A DNA stretch of 53,733 nucleotides. Origin: Deltaproteobacteria bacterium (GTDB taxonomy: Bacteria; Desulfobacterota; DSM-4660; Desulfatiglandales; Desulfatiglandaceae). The stretch is taken from the NCBI GenBank assembly GCA_019307945.1, contig JAFDIS010000015.1, forward strand, positions 1 through 53,733, given 5' to 3'. Shown in pieces: positions 53,726 to 53,733 of this stretch. The notes beneath the pieces are model-generated. The model made no database searches. It saw only the letters and a program-made list of their open reading frames with translations, and was not told where the DNA came from. The translations under genes and the position numbers were made by a program. Numbering within the stretch: position 1 is the stretch's first letter; each line of letters starts with the position of its first letter.

Positions 53726-53733
53726 GAAGAAAC

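Overview
The window looks like a chromosomal segment of a GC-rich deltaproteobacterium-type organism (Desulfobacterota or a relative). This is inferred from gene content and order: a queA-tgt-yajC-secD-secF run, a short stand-alone GNAT-type ArgA, tatB-tatC, grpE-dnaK, a DUF3786-type cysteine-rich protein, a butyryl-CoA-dehydrogenase-like enzyme, and an rplU-rpmA-obgE-proB-proA-nadD-rsfS run. No rRNA, tRNA or CRISPR array was seen.

Region 1 (1-18000) is a variable surface-glycan locus. Its left edge holds an unidentified gene tail and a badly decayed IS5/IS1182-type transposase (about 223-1735). Then come an AT-rich gene of unknown function, an ABC exporter (probable lipid-linked glycan flippase), a beta-propeller-like protein, three GT4 glycosyltransferases, an AT-rich methyltransferase, an O-antigen ligase/polymerase-like membrane protein, a B12-type radical SAM protein, a second methyltransferase and an AsnB-type amidotransferase. 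The methyltransferase at 7.7-8.7 kb is followed by a decayed copy of the 3' end of the glycosyltransferase that precedes it, so this part has been duplicated and rearranged.

Region 2 (18000-27400) starts with lptF, which overlaps a gene fusing a WecA/MraY-type sugar-1-phosphate transferase to the membrane and Rossmann part of a CapD-like protein. An acyl-CoA dehydrogenase, an RNase Z-like metallo-hydrolase, an unusual HU/IHF protein, the DUF3786 protein, a lytic transglycosylase and a small conserved-looking protein follow.

Region 3 (27500-53733) is housekeeping: purC; grpE-dnaK with a translationally coupled LpoA-like lipoprotein; tatB-tatC; argA; alr-argS-SPOR protein; queA-tgt-yajC-secD-secF-TPR protein-mutT; a BepA-like M48 protease; and, on the minus strand from a strong promoter at the right end, rplU-rpmA-obgE-proB-proA-nadD-rsfS.

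The clearest anomaly is in rpmA (ribosomal protein L27): a perfect 79-bp tandem duplication inside the 5' coding region breaks the frame. An ATG created within the duplicated part would still give an L27 with an altered N terminus. It is either an assembly error or a real and striking mutation. In the glycan locus I would look first at the WecA-CapD fusion and the glycosyltransferase-end repeat flanking the methyltransferase.
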